From Aliidiomarina shirensis (lineage in GTDB: Bacteria > Pseudomonadota > Gammaproteobacteria > Enterobacterales > Alteromonadaceae), in contig NZ_PIPP01000004.1 of the NCBI RefSeq assembly GCF_003987345.1, positions 62,001 through 126,000 of the forward strand: a stretch of 64,000 bases of DNA, written 5' to 3'. Made by a program: the position numbers and the translations under genes. Position 1 is the first letter of the stretch. Each line of letters opens with the position of its first letter. The notes beneath the pieces were generated by a model. The model searched no databases, was not told where the DNA came from, and was given only the letters and a program-made list of their open reading frames with translations. This document shows, one piece after another, positions 46,956 through 56,157 of the stretch.

Positions 46956-47138
46956 TTGGAAAGCTCAAAATATCCCATATATACTGAAATAGCTTGATCA
47001 CCAGCAAGTGTTTGCTCAGTTTGAACGAAACCTCCTCGGAAGCGCTCGTCCCCTGCTCTAATATCTCTGCTGCTTTAAGCACTAGTTTCGCTGGCTTTGG
47101 CCAGTCGTTTTAAATATATATGTAAGTTAGGAAAGATT
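46956..47138 (+). promoter_or_regulatory. Promoter and long 5' leader of the cold-shock gene
   Basis: TTGGAA (46956-46961) and TATACT (46980-46985) are separated by 18 bp and form a good sigma-70 promoter. Transcription would start near 46992 and leave a leader of about 147 nt before the ATG. E. coli cspA has a 159-nt thermosensing leader. A small hairpin AGCAA-GTGT-TTGCT (about 47003-47016) lies near the 5' end. I could not identify a classic cold box. Confidence 0.6.
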
Positions 47139-47348
47139 ATGTCAGATACAGTTACTGGTACCGTTAAATGGTTCAATGAATCTAAAGGTTTTGGTTTTCT
47201 TGAGCGCGAAGGCGGTCCTGATGTGTTCGTACACTTCTCTGCAATCACCGGCGATGGTTTCCGTACCTTAACCGAAGGTCAGAAAGTTCAGTTTACTATC
47301 ACCCAAGGCCAAAAAGGCCCTCAGGCTGAGAACGTAACTCCTGCGTAA
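47139..47348 (+). CDS. CspA-family cold-shock protein
   Basis: This 69-residue single-domain OB-fold RNA chaperone keeps the motifs RNP1 (KGFGFLE) and RNP2 (VFVHFSAI), after the typical [14 protein letters not shown] start. The frame opens at 47097, but the ATG 47139-47141 has TAGGAAAG upstream and gives the usual size. A long leader and a strong terminator make it a monocistronic unit. Confidence 0.95.
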   Translation: MSDTVTGTVKWFNESKGFGFLEREGGPDVFVHFSAITGDGFRTLTEGQKVQFTITQGQKGPQAENVTPA

Positions 47349-47391
47349 TTAGGTTTGCAATAACAACCTAGCAGTGAAAAAACGAATTGAT

Positions 47392-47424
47392 AAATGGTCG
47401 GCAAATGCCGGCCATTTTTTTATT
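47392..47424 (+). terminator. Terminator of the cold-shock gene
   Basis: AATGGTCGGC-AAAT-GCCGGCCATT is a 10-bp stem with one G-T pair, followed by T-rich TTTTTATT. Confidence 0.92.
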
Positions 47425-47483
47425 CAGAATTCTTCGTAGAAACTTATATTTCCCTACGTAGCTGTTACCACCATGCGCAAGTA

Positions 47484-49406
47484 TTAATCTAACATCCCTT
47501 GTAACACAATAAGTTGCGTGTCTGCGGTTGCTTTAATTTGGGTATTCACCGATGGGTTTAGCACCGTTTTACCACCTATATTTTGATAGCCTAACAACAC
47601 CGCGCGCTCAGCAAATGCATACTCACGTAATTCTGCAATTGATATTGTGCGTTGTAACTTCTCGGGTAAAAATCGCAAAGCCATTCTCGCGCCATGGGCA
47701 CTTAACAGATGCTCGTAAACTAAACGAAGTTGTGGATAAACCGCTACTTGCGCTAATACGTGGCTCACTACAACCGAACTTACTAACACTTCGTTGTTAC
47801 TGTGATTTACGTACGCGGCATTACTCGGGTCATGAAGCTCTACCATGATATGCGGCCGAGAATTGTATTTACCTTTGGCCAGCAAATAGTCCAGTAGCAT
47901 AAACGCCACAATGCTTCGCGCGTCTGCCTCTTCTCCTGACGCCAGCCGGTCACTACTAAACATCATCACAGAATCAAAATCTTGTGGTTTTAACGCCGAC
48001 ATGACTGATTCCGCAGTGTAATCAGCCTGCTGCCAATCAATTTCTACTTGCTTTGCCCGCACCGGCCAGCGTTCTTGAAAGAGTTGCTGGCGTTCTTCAA
48101 TCGATGCCGACGATACATTCGTGACATAATATTTAGTGCGCTCGTCTTTTGCCATTTCGTCGAGGAGCGTGATCACTCGGTTATTCCACCCAAGCATAAG
48201 AATTTTACGCCGTAATGGACGCTCCGGCGTTATTAAGCGCTCACTTACTTGCATAGGCCGATGGTTCATCGCGCGCTTATGCTCTTGCGCATCTTGATGG
48301 CTGGTCGCCAGATAAAGAACCTCGTCACCCTCAGCTATCGTAAAGTTCCCCGGCGGCGCCAATATAGTTTCCGTGCTACCCGAGCGCTTACCTTTTTCAG
48401 GGCGTAACACTCCGCATGGCGTAGCCTTTTGCGCACCCGCGAACACCTGGTTCCACTGTTTACCAACAAAGGGAGCTGCTGGCTCTGGCATAAATTGCGC
48501 TTGTTCGGGATCAATCAGTAACGCGTTCACAGCTCCGGATAACCCTGGATACAGTGCGCTACGCATCAAAATGCGCGCGATAATCAAATCACTCGCAATT
48601 ACCTGCAAATTTCCTTGATAAGTATGTAATGCAATAGGCACTTTTCGGGCATCTTGAAGCTCTGCCACTACCTGCGGATCTTTGCCATTGGCATATTCAG
48701 TTTGTAACGAGAGTAATACCTTAATAACGTCCGTATCCGCACTTAAGGTTTGTTCGGCAAAGTTACTGCGCGAAGGAATAATTACCGTTTTTGCATCAGC
48801 AATAGCCACTCTATCTAAATGTTCAGGATTTAAAATAGAACCTGAGCGCAGAACGATTCGGCGGCGATTTTTTCCAGAAAAATCCTCCGCCAACAACTCT
48901 TCAGATGGCCCTTCGGTAATATCTTCTGCTAAAACGGCAATTTTATTTACGTTTTGCTCCGGAATAATTGGATTTACAAGTTCGTTCAACACCGGCAGCG
49001 TTCTCGATGTCCAGCCCAGCAAAACCGTATGGTTGCGAAAGCTCACCGGTGTTTGCCCAAGTTCAAAATGACGCATCTGCCGGAACAGCCATTGGGTCAT
49101 GATGGCCACTAAAGTACCCATAAACAAAACATAGCCCGCAATTGTGAGCAATGTGGATATCACCCGGCGCAACAAGCCTTCATCGTCACCAAGGTAGCCA
49201 GGATCTGTAAGCCGCAAGAAGCTCCACCAAAACTCTTCACTCAAATCCGCTTCGCCGCGAGTTAAGTAGAAAGCTAAGAAGCCGCCCGTAACCGCTACAA
49301 GCACTACAATGCCCCACGCTAATAGCAGCTGTAATAGCGCACCACCACCGAGCATGCGCTCAATCGAAAACTTAATTTTTGCCGAAATCCGAGAAGCTAT
49401 GGCCAT
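47484..49406 (-). CDS. CASTOR/POLLUX-like ion channel protein
   Basis: This 640-residue protein has TM segments near 23-48 and 83-108 and a pore-like region between them (EEFWWSFLRLTDPGYLGDD). Two RCK-like NAD-binding domains follow: NHTVLLGWTSRTLPVLNEL (about 125-143) and KILMLGWNNRVITLLDEM (about 400-420). This architecture matches bacterial relatives of the plant CASTOR/POLLUX cation channels. The pore motif is not the K+ filter GYGD, so the ion is uncertain. It begins at an ATG behind AGGATT and is divergent from the BCCT gene. Confidence 0.85.
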   Translation of the reverse strand: MAIASRISAKIKFSIERMLGGGALLQLLLAWGIVVLVAVTGGFLAFYLTRGEADLSEEFWWSFLRLTDPGYLGDDEGLLRRVISTLLTIAGYVLFMGTLVAIMTQWLFRQMRHFELGQTPVSFRNHTVLLGWTSRTLPVLNELVNPIIPEQNVNKIAVLAEDITEGPSEELLAEDFSGKNRRRIVLRSGSILNPEHLDRVAIADAKTVIIPSRSNFAEQTLSADTDVIKVLLSLQTEYANGKDPQVVAELQDARKVPIALHTYQGNLQVIASDLIIARILMRSALYPGLSGAVNALLIDPEQAQFMPEPAAPFVGKQWNQVFAGAQKATPCGVLRPEKGKRSGSTETILAPPGNFTIAEGDEVLYLATSHQDAQEHKRAMNHRPMQVSERLITPERPLRRKILMLGWNNRVITLLDEMAKDERTKYYVTNVSSASIEERQQLFQERWPVRAKQVEIDWQQADYTAESVMSALKPQDFDSVMMFSSDRLASGEEADARSIVAFMLLDYLLAKGKYNSRPHIMVELHDPSNAAYVNHSNNEVLVSSVVVSHVLAQVAVYPQLRLVYEHLLSAHGARMALRFLPEKLQRTISIAELREYAFAERAVLLGYQNIGGKTVLNPSVNTQIKATADTQLIVLQGMLD

Positions 49407-49579
49407 GGGTTAATCCTATTCAAAACCATTTTTACTAGTGTACCGCGAAATCGAAAATATTGTATTTTCAATGTTTTTCTTGCCATGTATAAATTTTAGT
49501 CAACTTGTCTTTTCTGTCACGAATGCTAGCCTAAGTAAGCTAAAGGCCCAGATTGGGCATCCCACAAAGGAGTATGTAT

Positions 49580-51649
49580 ATGAGTACATTGAAAGAATCG
49601 CCTTGGCGATCTGCGCTGCTTTTGCCGGTGTTTATTCCCGCGGTAGCGGTTATTACTCTTCTCGTTCTCGGCACGCTCGTTAACCCAGAGCTCGCCGGCG
49701 AATTCTTCTCCGCCACCCTAGCCAAAATAACCGAAGATTTCGGTTGGTTCTACATGTTGGCTGTTGCTTTATTCTTAATGTTTATCGTGGTCATCGCCGT
49801 GTCGAAATGGGGGCGGATAAAATTAGGCCCTGATCACGCAGATCCGGAGTATAGCTTTCTTTCATGGTTCGCCATGCTCTTTTCAGCCGGGTACGGTATC
49901 GCATTATTGTTTTTCGGTGTTTCTGAACCTGTACTTCATTATGCTAGCCCGCCACAAGGCGCGGCTTTAACCGTTGATGCTGCCAAACAGGCCATGCAAA
50001 TATCATACTTTCACTGGGGCTTTCATATTTGGGCCATCTACGGCTTAGTAGGCCTCGTATTAGCTTACTTTTCGTTCCGCCATGGGTTGCCCCTATCAAT
50101 GCGCTCAACGCTATACCCGCTCATCGGTGAAAAAATTCATGGCCCAGCCGGGCACGCCGTTGATACCTTTGCGATTCTTGGCACCATGTTTGGTATCGCA
50201 ACGACACTAGGGCTTTCGGTTATCCAAATTAACACCGGGCTAAATTATTTGTGGGAGGACATCCCCGTAAATAATATTGTGCAAATTATTGTTATTTTCG
50301 TGATTACCCTAATGGCCATCGCGTCGGTTGTTGCCGGTTTGGATAAGGGTATAAAACGCCTTTCAATCCTAAACATGAGCCTCGTAATGTTCTTGTTGTT
50401 GTTCGTATTTTTTGCGGGCCCAACAGTGCATATTCTCGAAACTTTCCTACAAAATACCGGTAGCTATCTCAACTATATTGTTGAACGTACGTTTAACTTG
50501 CAAGCCTATACCCGCAGCGATTGGATCGGCAACTGGACCTTGTTTATCTTCGGGTGGACCATCGCTTGGGCACCATTTGTTGGTTTGTTCATTGCCAAAA
50601 TCAGCCGTGGCCGAACCATTCGCCAATTTGTGGTGGGCGTAATGCTCGTACCTACCATTTTCACCTTCTTCTGGTTCGCTGTATTTGGCGACACCGCTTT
50701 ACATATGATCATGGTGGAGGGTTACGAAAGCTTAATTGGTGACGTGCAAGAAAACCAAGCCATAGCGTTATTCAAGCTTTATGAGAATTTACCGCTTACC
50801 AGTATTCTTTCGTTTGTAACCGTTATTCTTATCATGACGTTCTTTGTTACCTCATCGGATTCCGGTTCGTTGGTAATCGATTCTCTTGCTTCCGGCGGCA
50901 ATTCTGATACGCCAGTATGGCAACGGGTATTCTGGGCAAGTTCAGAGGGTATTGTAGCTGCTGTACTGTTACTTGCAGGTGGCCTCGGTGCCTTACAAAC
51001 CGCAGCGATTGCGAGTGCCTTGCCATTTGCCATTATCATGCTCATCGCCGCCGTTGGGTTATGGCGAGCATTGGTGATTGAAGGGCATCAATACAGCAGT
51101 TTACGCAGCCACACGCAAATGCATCGCCGTGGCGTACATGCGGGTTCAAACTACTGGAAAACACGTTTGGCAGGGCTTGTTGATTTCCCAGCGCGCACAA
51201 ATGTGGAAACATTTATTCGCGAAACCGGGAAAGAGTGCCTCGATGAAGTGTGTACTGAGCTTACAAGCCAGAAGTGGCAAGCGGAAGTGCATATGGAGGA
51301 GGAGCCCGCCCGCGTTACCTTACGTGTGGATAAAAATGAAATCGATTTCACCTACGAGATTCGGATTCGTGCCTATGCGCGCCCTGATTTCGCGGTCGCG
51401 AAAAAGGCGAAAAAAGAAACCGATGAATACTACCGTGCTGAAGTGTTCTTACGCCAAGGTGGCCAATCGTATGATATTTACGGGTTCGAAAAAGCCGATA
51501 TCATTAACGATGTGCTTAACCAATTTGAGAACTACTTGCACTTCATTCATCACTCGCCCGGCAGTTTGCCATGGGATTTGGCGCAACATGATGATGATTT
51601 ATCAGAAAAGCCAAAAACTGACGACGATGGTGAACCAGCAAAAAGCTAA
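49580..51649 (+). CDS. BCCT-family betaine/choline/carnitine transporter
   Basis: This is a 689-residue secondary transporter with twelve membrane helices and a cytoplasmic C-terminal domain of about 170 residues, as in E. coli BetT. The BCCT landmarks are HWGFHIWAIYG, the TM8 motif AWAPFVGLFIAKISRGRT and FFVTSSDSGSLVID. Long-tailed members are often osmosensitive importers of glycine betaine or choline. The ATG at 49580 sits 7 nt after AAAGGAG; an ATG at 49574 is too close to that SD. No bet genes are adjacent. Confidence 0.92.
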   Translation: MSTLKESPWRSALLLPVFIPAVAVITLLVLGTLVNPELAGEFFSATLAKITEDFGWFYMLAVALFLMFIVVIAVSKWGRIKLGPDHADPEYSFLSWFAMLFSAGYGIALLFFGVSEPVLHYASPPQGAALTVDAAKQAMQISYFHWGFHIWAIYGLVGLVLAYFSFRHGLPLSMRSTLYPLIGEKIHGPAGHAVDTFAILGTMFGIATTLGLSVIQINTGLNYLWEDIPVNNIVQIIVIFVITLMAIASVVAGLDKGIKRLSILNMSLVMFLLLFVFFAGPTVHILETFLQNTGSYLNYIVERTFNLQAYTRSDWIGNWTLFIFGWTIAWAPFVGLFIAKISRGRTIRQFVVGVMLVPTIFTFFWFAVFGDTALHMIMVEGYESLIGDVQENQAIALFKLYENLPLTSILSFVTVILIMTFFVTSSDSGSLVIDSLASGGNSDTPVWQRVFWASSEGIVAAVLLLAGGLGALQTAAIASALPFAIIMLIAAVGLWRALVIEGHQYSSLRSHTQMHRRGVHAGSNYWKTRLAGLVDFPARTNVETFIRETGKECLDEVCTELTSQKWQAEVHMEEEPARVTLRVDKNEIDFTYEIRIRAYARPDFAVAKKAKKETDEYYRAEVFLRQGGQSYDIYGFEKADIINDVLNQFENYLHFIHHSPGSLPWDLAQHDDDLSEKPKTDDDGEPAKS

Positions 51650-51668
51650 CGAATATTTGTGAGCGAAT

Positions 51669-51709
51669 AAAAAACGCACCATGGATTTTTTCTGCCATGG
51701 TGCGTTTTT
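51669..51709 (+). terminator. Terminator of the BCCT gene
   Basis: AACGCACCATGG and CCATGGTGCGTT form a long stem around a T-rich loop, followed by TTTTTC TTTTTT and preceded by A6. Confidence 0.92.
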
Positions 51710-51727
51710 CTTTTTTATCTTCTTGTG

Positions 51728-51769
51728 AACATTCTCGATAACATGCTCGATAACATTCTCGATAACATT
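51728..51769. repeat. Tandem 12-bp repeat (3.5 copies)
   Basis: AACATTCTCGAT, AACATGCTCGAT, AACATTCTCGAT and AACATT lie head to tail in the convergent gap between the BCCT terminator and the DUF2884 gene. Confidence 0.92.
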
Positions 51770-51794
51770 AAAGAATCACAACGTTAACACTGAA

Positions 51795-52607
51795 TTACAT
51801 CAATAAACGATATTCAGAAAAGCTTGGGATACGCTCAACTATGCGCCCTTCAGTTTCCCGTAGTTTTTCTAAATCAGCGCACATGGCTTCGCCTCGAATT
51901 TCCATTTCCGCGCCCCAGCCTTCCATTGTGGTTTCAAGCTCTTCGCCCATCGTTTCCATACGCTCACCAAACTGTTCCATGCGTTGCTCAAAACCACCAG
52001 AGCCCGAGAACATCGCTTTGGTAACCATCCAAATCATGCTGCCCATCGAATCTTCTACAATTTGCTCAATTTCTGTATCCAGCGTATCACCCAAACGATC
52101 GCCAAATACCTCGAGCTGGCTCCCTTGCACAACGTAAGTGCCATTCGCTTGATAGGCAACCGTTGCAAATTCTTCAGCCAACGTGTGATTTAGCTTTTCG
52201 ATACGGCGCACAATTTTGTGGCGTTCACCAAACATCTCAGAGAAGGTAGCGGATAAAGCATATGAGGTCATTTCCAGCGCTTCAGCCATCACATCAACCA
52301 CAAATTCTGATTGTGCTGCCAATCCATTTTTGTATTGAATCAGCATACCGCGCTCTTCAGCATCAACACTTACTGAATCGCCATTAATATATAAATCACC
52401 GTTGTGTAAGATACGAAATAGCTCAATATCACCATCTTTCACCGTAAGGGTTTCATACGATGCGTGAATATCTTTATCTAAATTAAACTGGCAGCTTTGC
52501 GTATCCTGCGAATTCACAATTGTAATTTGCCGTGAAGGAACCTGCATTGGCGATTCCTCAGTTGCGGGCATAGCAATAGTTGCTGCTAAAAGAATACTTG
52601 TGATCAT
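51795..52607 (-). CDS. DUF2884 (YggN-like) exported protein
   Basis: This 270-residue protein resembles E. coli YggN (DUF2884). A short hydrophobic N-terminus (MITSILLAATIAMPA) may be a signal peptide. The middle has NGDLYINGDSV, and FVVDVMAEALEMTSYALSATFSEMFG is given here as a landmark region (about 100-125). The C-terminus is a Glu/Met-rich amphipathic helix (about 205-250), likely a coiled coil. Function is unknown. The SD is CGAGG before the ATG. Confidence 0.8.
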   Translation of the reverse strand: MITSILLAATIAMPATEESPMQVPSRQITIVNSQDTQSCQFNLDKDIHASYETLTVKDGDIELFRILHNGDLYINGDSVSVDAEERGMLIQYKNGLAAQSEFVVDVMAEALEMTSYALSATFSEMFGERHKIVRRIEKLNHTLAEEFATVAYQANGTYVVQGSQLEVFGDRLGDTLDTEIEQIVEDSMGSMIWMVTKAMFSGSGGFEQRMEQFGERMETMGEELETTMEGWGAEMEIRGEAMCADLEKLRETEGRIVERIPSFSEYRLLM

Positions 52608-52925
52608 TATTTTATTCCTCGTTCTTGCCTGAACACAGCCATGTTCCGTGGCACCTAGTGGGTTTGCAGTTTTAACAACCTCGCAATTGCGCGAGATCGT
52701 TAAGATTCTTTTAAGGAATAAGCAATTGCCATGCCATTAATTGCAAGATATTGATTTATATAGCTAATAAAAATACAAATAAAAAGCTCGAGAAATATAA
52801 TAGTGATTATCACTACTTCTTCCTCGAGCTTATTCGGTTTTTTAACCACTAATTACGTTTTTTCCAAACGCATTTTAATCATTCACTAAACACACGTTTT
52901 AGGTATTACATATTAGTTATCGGGT
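52608..52925 (-). other. Intergenic region with peptidase terminator and Fur-like inverted repeat
   Basis: No gene is seen in these 318 bp. On the minus strand AAGCTCGAG ... CTCGAGCTT (52782-52831), followed by TTTATTT, forms a terminator for the M49-like gene. Its loop contains a second palindrome, TAGTGAT-T-ATCACTA (52801-52815). That palindrome agrees with about 13 of 19 positions of the Fur-box consensus and lies about 190 bp upstream of the DUF2884 gene. Confidence 0.6.
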
Positions 52926-54590
52926 TTACAAACCTAATACTGATTTACCCTGTTCAAATACGATGTCTACCGGAATATCAGCGCTATCAATGCGATCTAA
53001 ATCGCCTTGCAACCCAGCATCAACACTACCCATCTCTGTAAAGAGCTGAGCAACTCCAGTGTAATCGCCGTCGCCTTGTAAACGTAAAATTAAATCAGAG
53101 AGCGAATTCATCGCTGCCCGCATATTTTCCATATCTACCGCGTATTCGCCTTGCTCATTACGCACGAAAGCACCGTGTTCCGCAAAGTAGTTAAAGCGAA
53201 TCATGTTTGCTTGGCCATGGGCACTTGAGGCGCCAAAACGCACAGAGCGGAAAATGCCGGCTAAGAAGGTAACATAGTAATCTTCTAGCTGACCTTCAGT
53301 AAGCACGCCCTCTTCAAGCAACTGAGTTACCATATACAAGCCAAGAATATCCGCTTTCCCTTCCTCGATAGGCGATGCATATTCACGCAACGCTGCGCGC
53401 ACCGTACCCTCACCGTTTACCAAGTTCTTAATACCCAAACCATGAGCTACTTCGTGGAACATGGTGTTCGCAAAGAAAGCATCAAACGTGATGTGTTGGC
53501 GTTGTTCTGGCACAATCAAAAGATCAGCAATCGGCACTAAAATCTTATCGAATTTAGCCTGCATTGCGTTTTTCAACTGCGAGCGCCGCGTGCCCTTCGC
53601 TAATTGCACTTCTTCATCGTTTGGCAAATTCACAGCAATCGTTTTGCTACCGGCATTTGAATGACCCGCATAGTAAACAATATCGTAAGCGTTCAATTGC
53701 GCGTCGGTACCCGGCGCTTCCGCTTTATATTCATCCGCTACTGGCAAACCACGTTGTAAACTCGGTAAATGCTGAGCATACACCTCAAGGCGTTGGCTCC
53801 ATTCGGTATCTTTCACTAATACATAAGCTTCAAAACCCGCCTTGTAACCAAACAAACGATCTTCGTAGGTTTCAATAGGGCCAATAATCACATCAACATC
53901 ACTTTCCGTGATATCCATCCACACGTAATCAGAAGCTTGGTATTCATTGGAAAGAAACGCATCCGCCCGCATTTCTAAATAACGTGCCATTGTTTCATCG
54001 TCAGCTACCGTTGCTGCCGCGCGTAATATCGCCGCAGCTTGGTTCAGTTCTTCCCGATACGCTTCAGAATAAGGAATAGTGTAAAGCTCACCGGCTTCGT
54101 TGCGGCGTACAAGTGTGTATAAGTCATCTTTACCTGGTAAATCGGCAGCATCAAATTCATCACGGGTCATGTCCGCCGGATAGTAATTAGCGCCTAAAGG
54201 TTTGGGCTCAACACCTTGTAAAATAGGCTGCATATTATTCAAGCGATCCCATGGGCCGTAATTTACATCTACAAATTCGCGCAACCGAGGATCCGCAATG
54301 CTGCTCAACAAGGTTTCTTTGTCACCTGCATAAGCTTGCTGCCAGAATAAATCGTCCATAATTTCGGCAGCATCAATAAGCAGCGAAATTAATTCTTTCT
54401 GGTCGTCGGATAAATGCGATAAATCAACGTTTAAACGAACCGGGACATATATATCTAAACGTTCCTCAGCACTGGCACTCGCCTGATACTCTGGCATACT
54501 GGTACTCTCGGGAGCCGGTGAACAGGCACCTAACAAAAATGCACCGGTAACCGCTGCGGCTGTAATTTTTAATTTTGTTGTGAAAGCCAT
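52926..54590 (-). CDS. Lipoprotein zinc peptidase, M49 (dipeptidyl peptidase III)-like
   Basis: This 554-residue protein has a lipobox (FLLGAC, Cys23), so it should be anchored in the envelope. The zinc site is His379-Glu380...His383 in FHEVAHGLG, with the second motif EEGKAD (Glu409/410). EEGKAD resembles the EECRAE/D motif of M49 dipeptidyl peptidases, whereas the first motif is the pentapeptide HExxH instead of the usual HExxxH. The preceding YDIVYYAGHSNAGSKTIAVNLPND region also fits M49-like hydrolases. It likely removes dipeptides or processes other small substrates. It is divergent from the GGCT gene. Confidence 0.75.
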   Translation of the reverse strand: MAFTTKLKITAAAVTGAFLLGACSPAPESTSMPEYQASASAEERLDIYVPVRLNVDLSHLSDDQKELISLLIDAAEIMDDLFWQQAYAGDKETLLSSIADPRLREFVDVNYGPWDRLNNMQPILQGVEPKPLGANYYPADMTRDEFDAADLPGKDDLYTLVRRNEAGELYTIPYSEAYREELNQAAAILRAAATVADDETMARYLEMRADAFLSNEYQASDYVWMDITESDVDVIIGPIETYEDRLFGYKAGFEAYVLVKDTEWSQRLEVYAQHLPSLQRGLPVADEYKAEAPGTDAQLNAYDIVYYAGHSNAGSKTIAVNLPNDEEVQLAKGTRRSQLKNAMQAKFDKILVPIADLLIVPEQRQHITFDAFFANTMFHEVAHGLGIKNLVNGEGTVRAALREYASPIEEGKADILGLYMVTQLLEEGVLTEGQLEDYYVTFLAGIFRSVRFGASSAHGQANMIRFNYFAEHGAFVRNEQGEYAVDMENMRAAMNSLSDLILRLQGDGDYTGVAQLFTEMGSVDAGLQGDLDRIDSADIPVDIVFEQGKSVLGL

Positions 54591-54671
54591 GGCAAAATTC
54601 TCTATGTGATTGTGTTCAAGATGCTAGCATGATACACAAAAATATAACCTTTCGCTTGTAACAGGTGCAAC

Positions 54672-55097
54672 GTGCGTTTTATGTATGGATTCATTTTTTT
54701 ATTAATTTTGTTTGTTGGCTTTTGGTGGATTTGGTTAAACCCCTATAGCTTTACGTTTTCAGAAACCACATTGAATATAGATCAAGAGGCTGAACACCGA
54801 GTATTTGCATTCGGCACCCTCACCAATCCTGTGGTGCGCACCTTGGTGATTTTCGGATATGTGCCTACAGAGCCGGGAGCTTTGGAAGGTTATGAGCGGC
54901 ATCGTTTAGATCTATTACCAAAAGAGGGCGCCGTAACCCATGGCCGAGTTTTTTATGTGAATGCTGTGCAACTTCGTCGGTTAGATCGGTACGAACGTGT
55001 AGGTGTTAAATATGAGCGCTATTTATACACCTTGAGCGATGGCCAACCTGCTTGGGTGTATCGGCGAATTAGCGAAATTAACCCGGCACACGATTAA
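54672..55097 (+). CDS. Membrane-anchored gamma-glutamylcyclotransferase-like (AIG2/GGCT) protein
   Basis: This 141-residue protein has one N-terminal membrane helix (about 4-22) and a GGCT-fold domain. The substrate loop FAFGTLTNP (about 45-53) and the expected catalytic Glu in LRRLDRYERVGVKYER (Glu108) are present. GGCT enzymes cyclise gamma-glutamyl groups to 5-oxoproline and free the amine partner. A membrane anchor is unusual. Translation probably begins at the GTG 54672-54674 after ACAGG; an ATG at 54681 is possible. The amidoligase gene follows after 37 bp. Confidence 0.82.
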   Translation: MRFMYGFIFLLILFVGFWWIWLNPYSFTFSETTLNIDQEAEHRVFAFGTLTNPVVRTLVIFGYVPTEPGALEGYERHRLDLLPKEGAVTHGRVFYVNAVQLRRLDRYERVGVKYERYLYTLSDGQPAWVYRRISEINPAHD

Positions 55098-55134
55098 TAG
55101 AATTCTAGTCAATACAATTGAGGAATAGTTAACG

Positions 55135-56157
55135 ATGAGTGACGTAAATTCGTTAGTGAAACCACCGGCAGCGCAAACGAGCAACAACGAAGAGCGCCGC
55201 GTTGGCATCGAGATAGAGTTTAGTGGTTTAAAGCTACAAGAAGCCACCAATGTATTGTTGAAGTACCTAGAAAAGAACTGCGATAAATGTGAGCAAAGCG
55301 AGAAAGGCCGTTATGAGCATGTTATTAGTGGTGATAGTGCCGGCGATTGGATTATCGAATTTGATTATGATTATCTGAAAAAGATTGGTCGCGAATCTGA
55401 GTACAATGATTGGCGCGATAGTGCCGAGAAAGGCCTCGCTTGGATTGCAGAGAGCGTAGTTCCTATCGAAGTTGTTAGCCCTCCATTGCCTCTGCATCGT
55501 TTGCCAGAAGTCGAATCGCTAATTGATGAGCTGCGCGAAGCTGGGGCGAAAGGCTCATCGGATAGCATTGCCTATGCCTTCGGTATGCAACTTAACCCTG
55601 AATTACCCGATCTAGAAGCGGATACCATATGTGCGCATATCAAAAGTTTTTTATGCCTTTACGATTGGCTATTGAAAAAAATCGATCCGGATATTTCACG
55701 GCGCATAAGTAATTATATCGATCCCTTTCCGAAGGCATACCTAGAACTCGTTTTAAAAAGTAATTATTGGCCATCACGTGAACAATTAATCGATGATTAC
55801 CTACAGCACAACCCCACACGTAATCGCGCGCTCGATATGCTGCCCCTGTTTCGGCACATTGATGAAGAACGCGTGCTAAACACGGTGAATGATAAATTAA
55901 TAAAATCAAGGCCTACCTTTCACTATCGCCTACCCGGCTCGGAAATTCATCGGCCCAATTGGGGGCTGTTTAGTGTTTGGAACGATTGGGTTCGAGTTGA
56001 ACAGTTGGCCGATAACCGAGAGCTTTTGAACAAAGTTTCGGAAGAATACCTATCCGAGATCAAAAAACTATTTAGCGGTTTCAATGATGATTGGCAACAC
56101 TATATCGCCAACACTATCATTCCGGGGTTAACTGATGGGGAAGAGCAAATTAACTAA
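55135..56157 (+). CDS. Amidoligase (COOH-NH2 ligase, Amidoligase_2 type)
   Basis: This 340-residue protein has the N-terminal hallmark RRVGIEIEFSGL (about 21-32), where acidic residues bind metal and ATP in the glutamine-synthetase-like fold. It also has DWIIEFDYDYL (about 78-88) and PIEVVSPPLPLHRLPEVE (about 120-137), which are Amidoligase_2 landmarks. These enzymes are proposed to form amide or isopeptide bonds, often on peptides or glutamates. It overlaps the prenyltransferase gene by 23 bp. The SD is TGAGG before the ATG. Substrates are unknown. Confidence 0.85.
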   Translation: MSDVNSLVKPPAAQTSNNEERRVGIEIEFSGLKLQEATNVLLKYLEKNCDKCEQSEKGRYEHVISGDSAGDWIIEFDYDYLKKIGRESEYNDWRDSAEKGLAWIAESVVPIEVVSPPLPLHRLPEVESLIDELREAGAKGSSDSIAYAFGMQLNPELPDLEADTICAHIKSFLCLYDWLLKKIDPDISRRISNYIDPFPKAYLELVLKSNYWPSREQLIDDYLQHNPTRNRALDMLPLFRHIDEERVLNTVNDKLIKSRPTFHYRLPGSEIHRPNWGLFSVWNDWVRVEQLADNRELLNKVSEEYLSEIKKLFSGFNDDWQHYIANTIIPGLTDGEEQIN

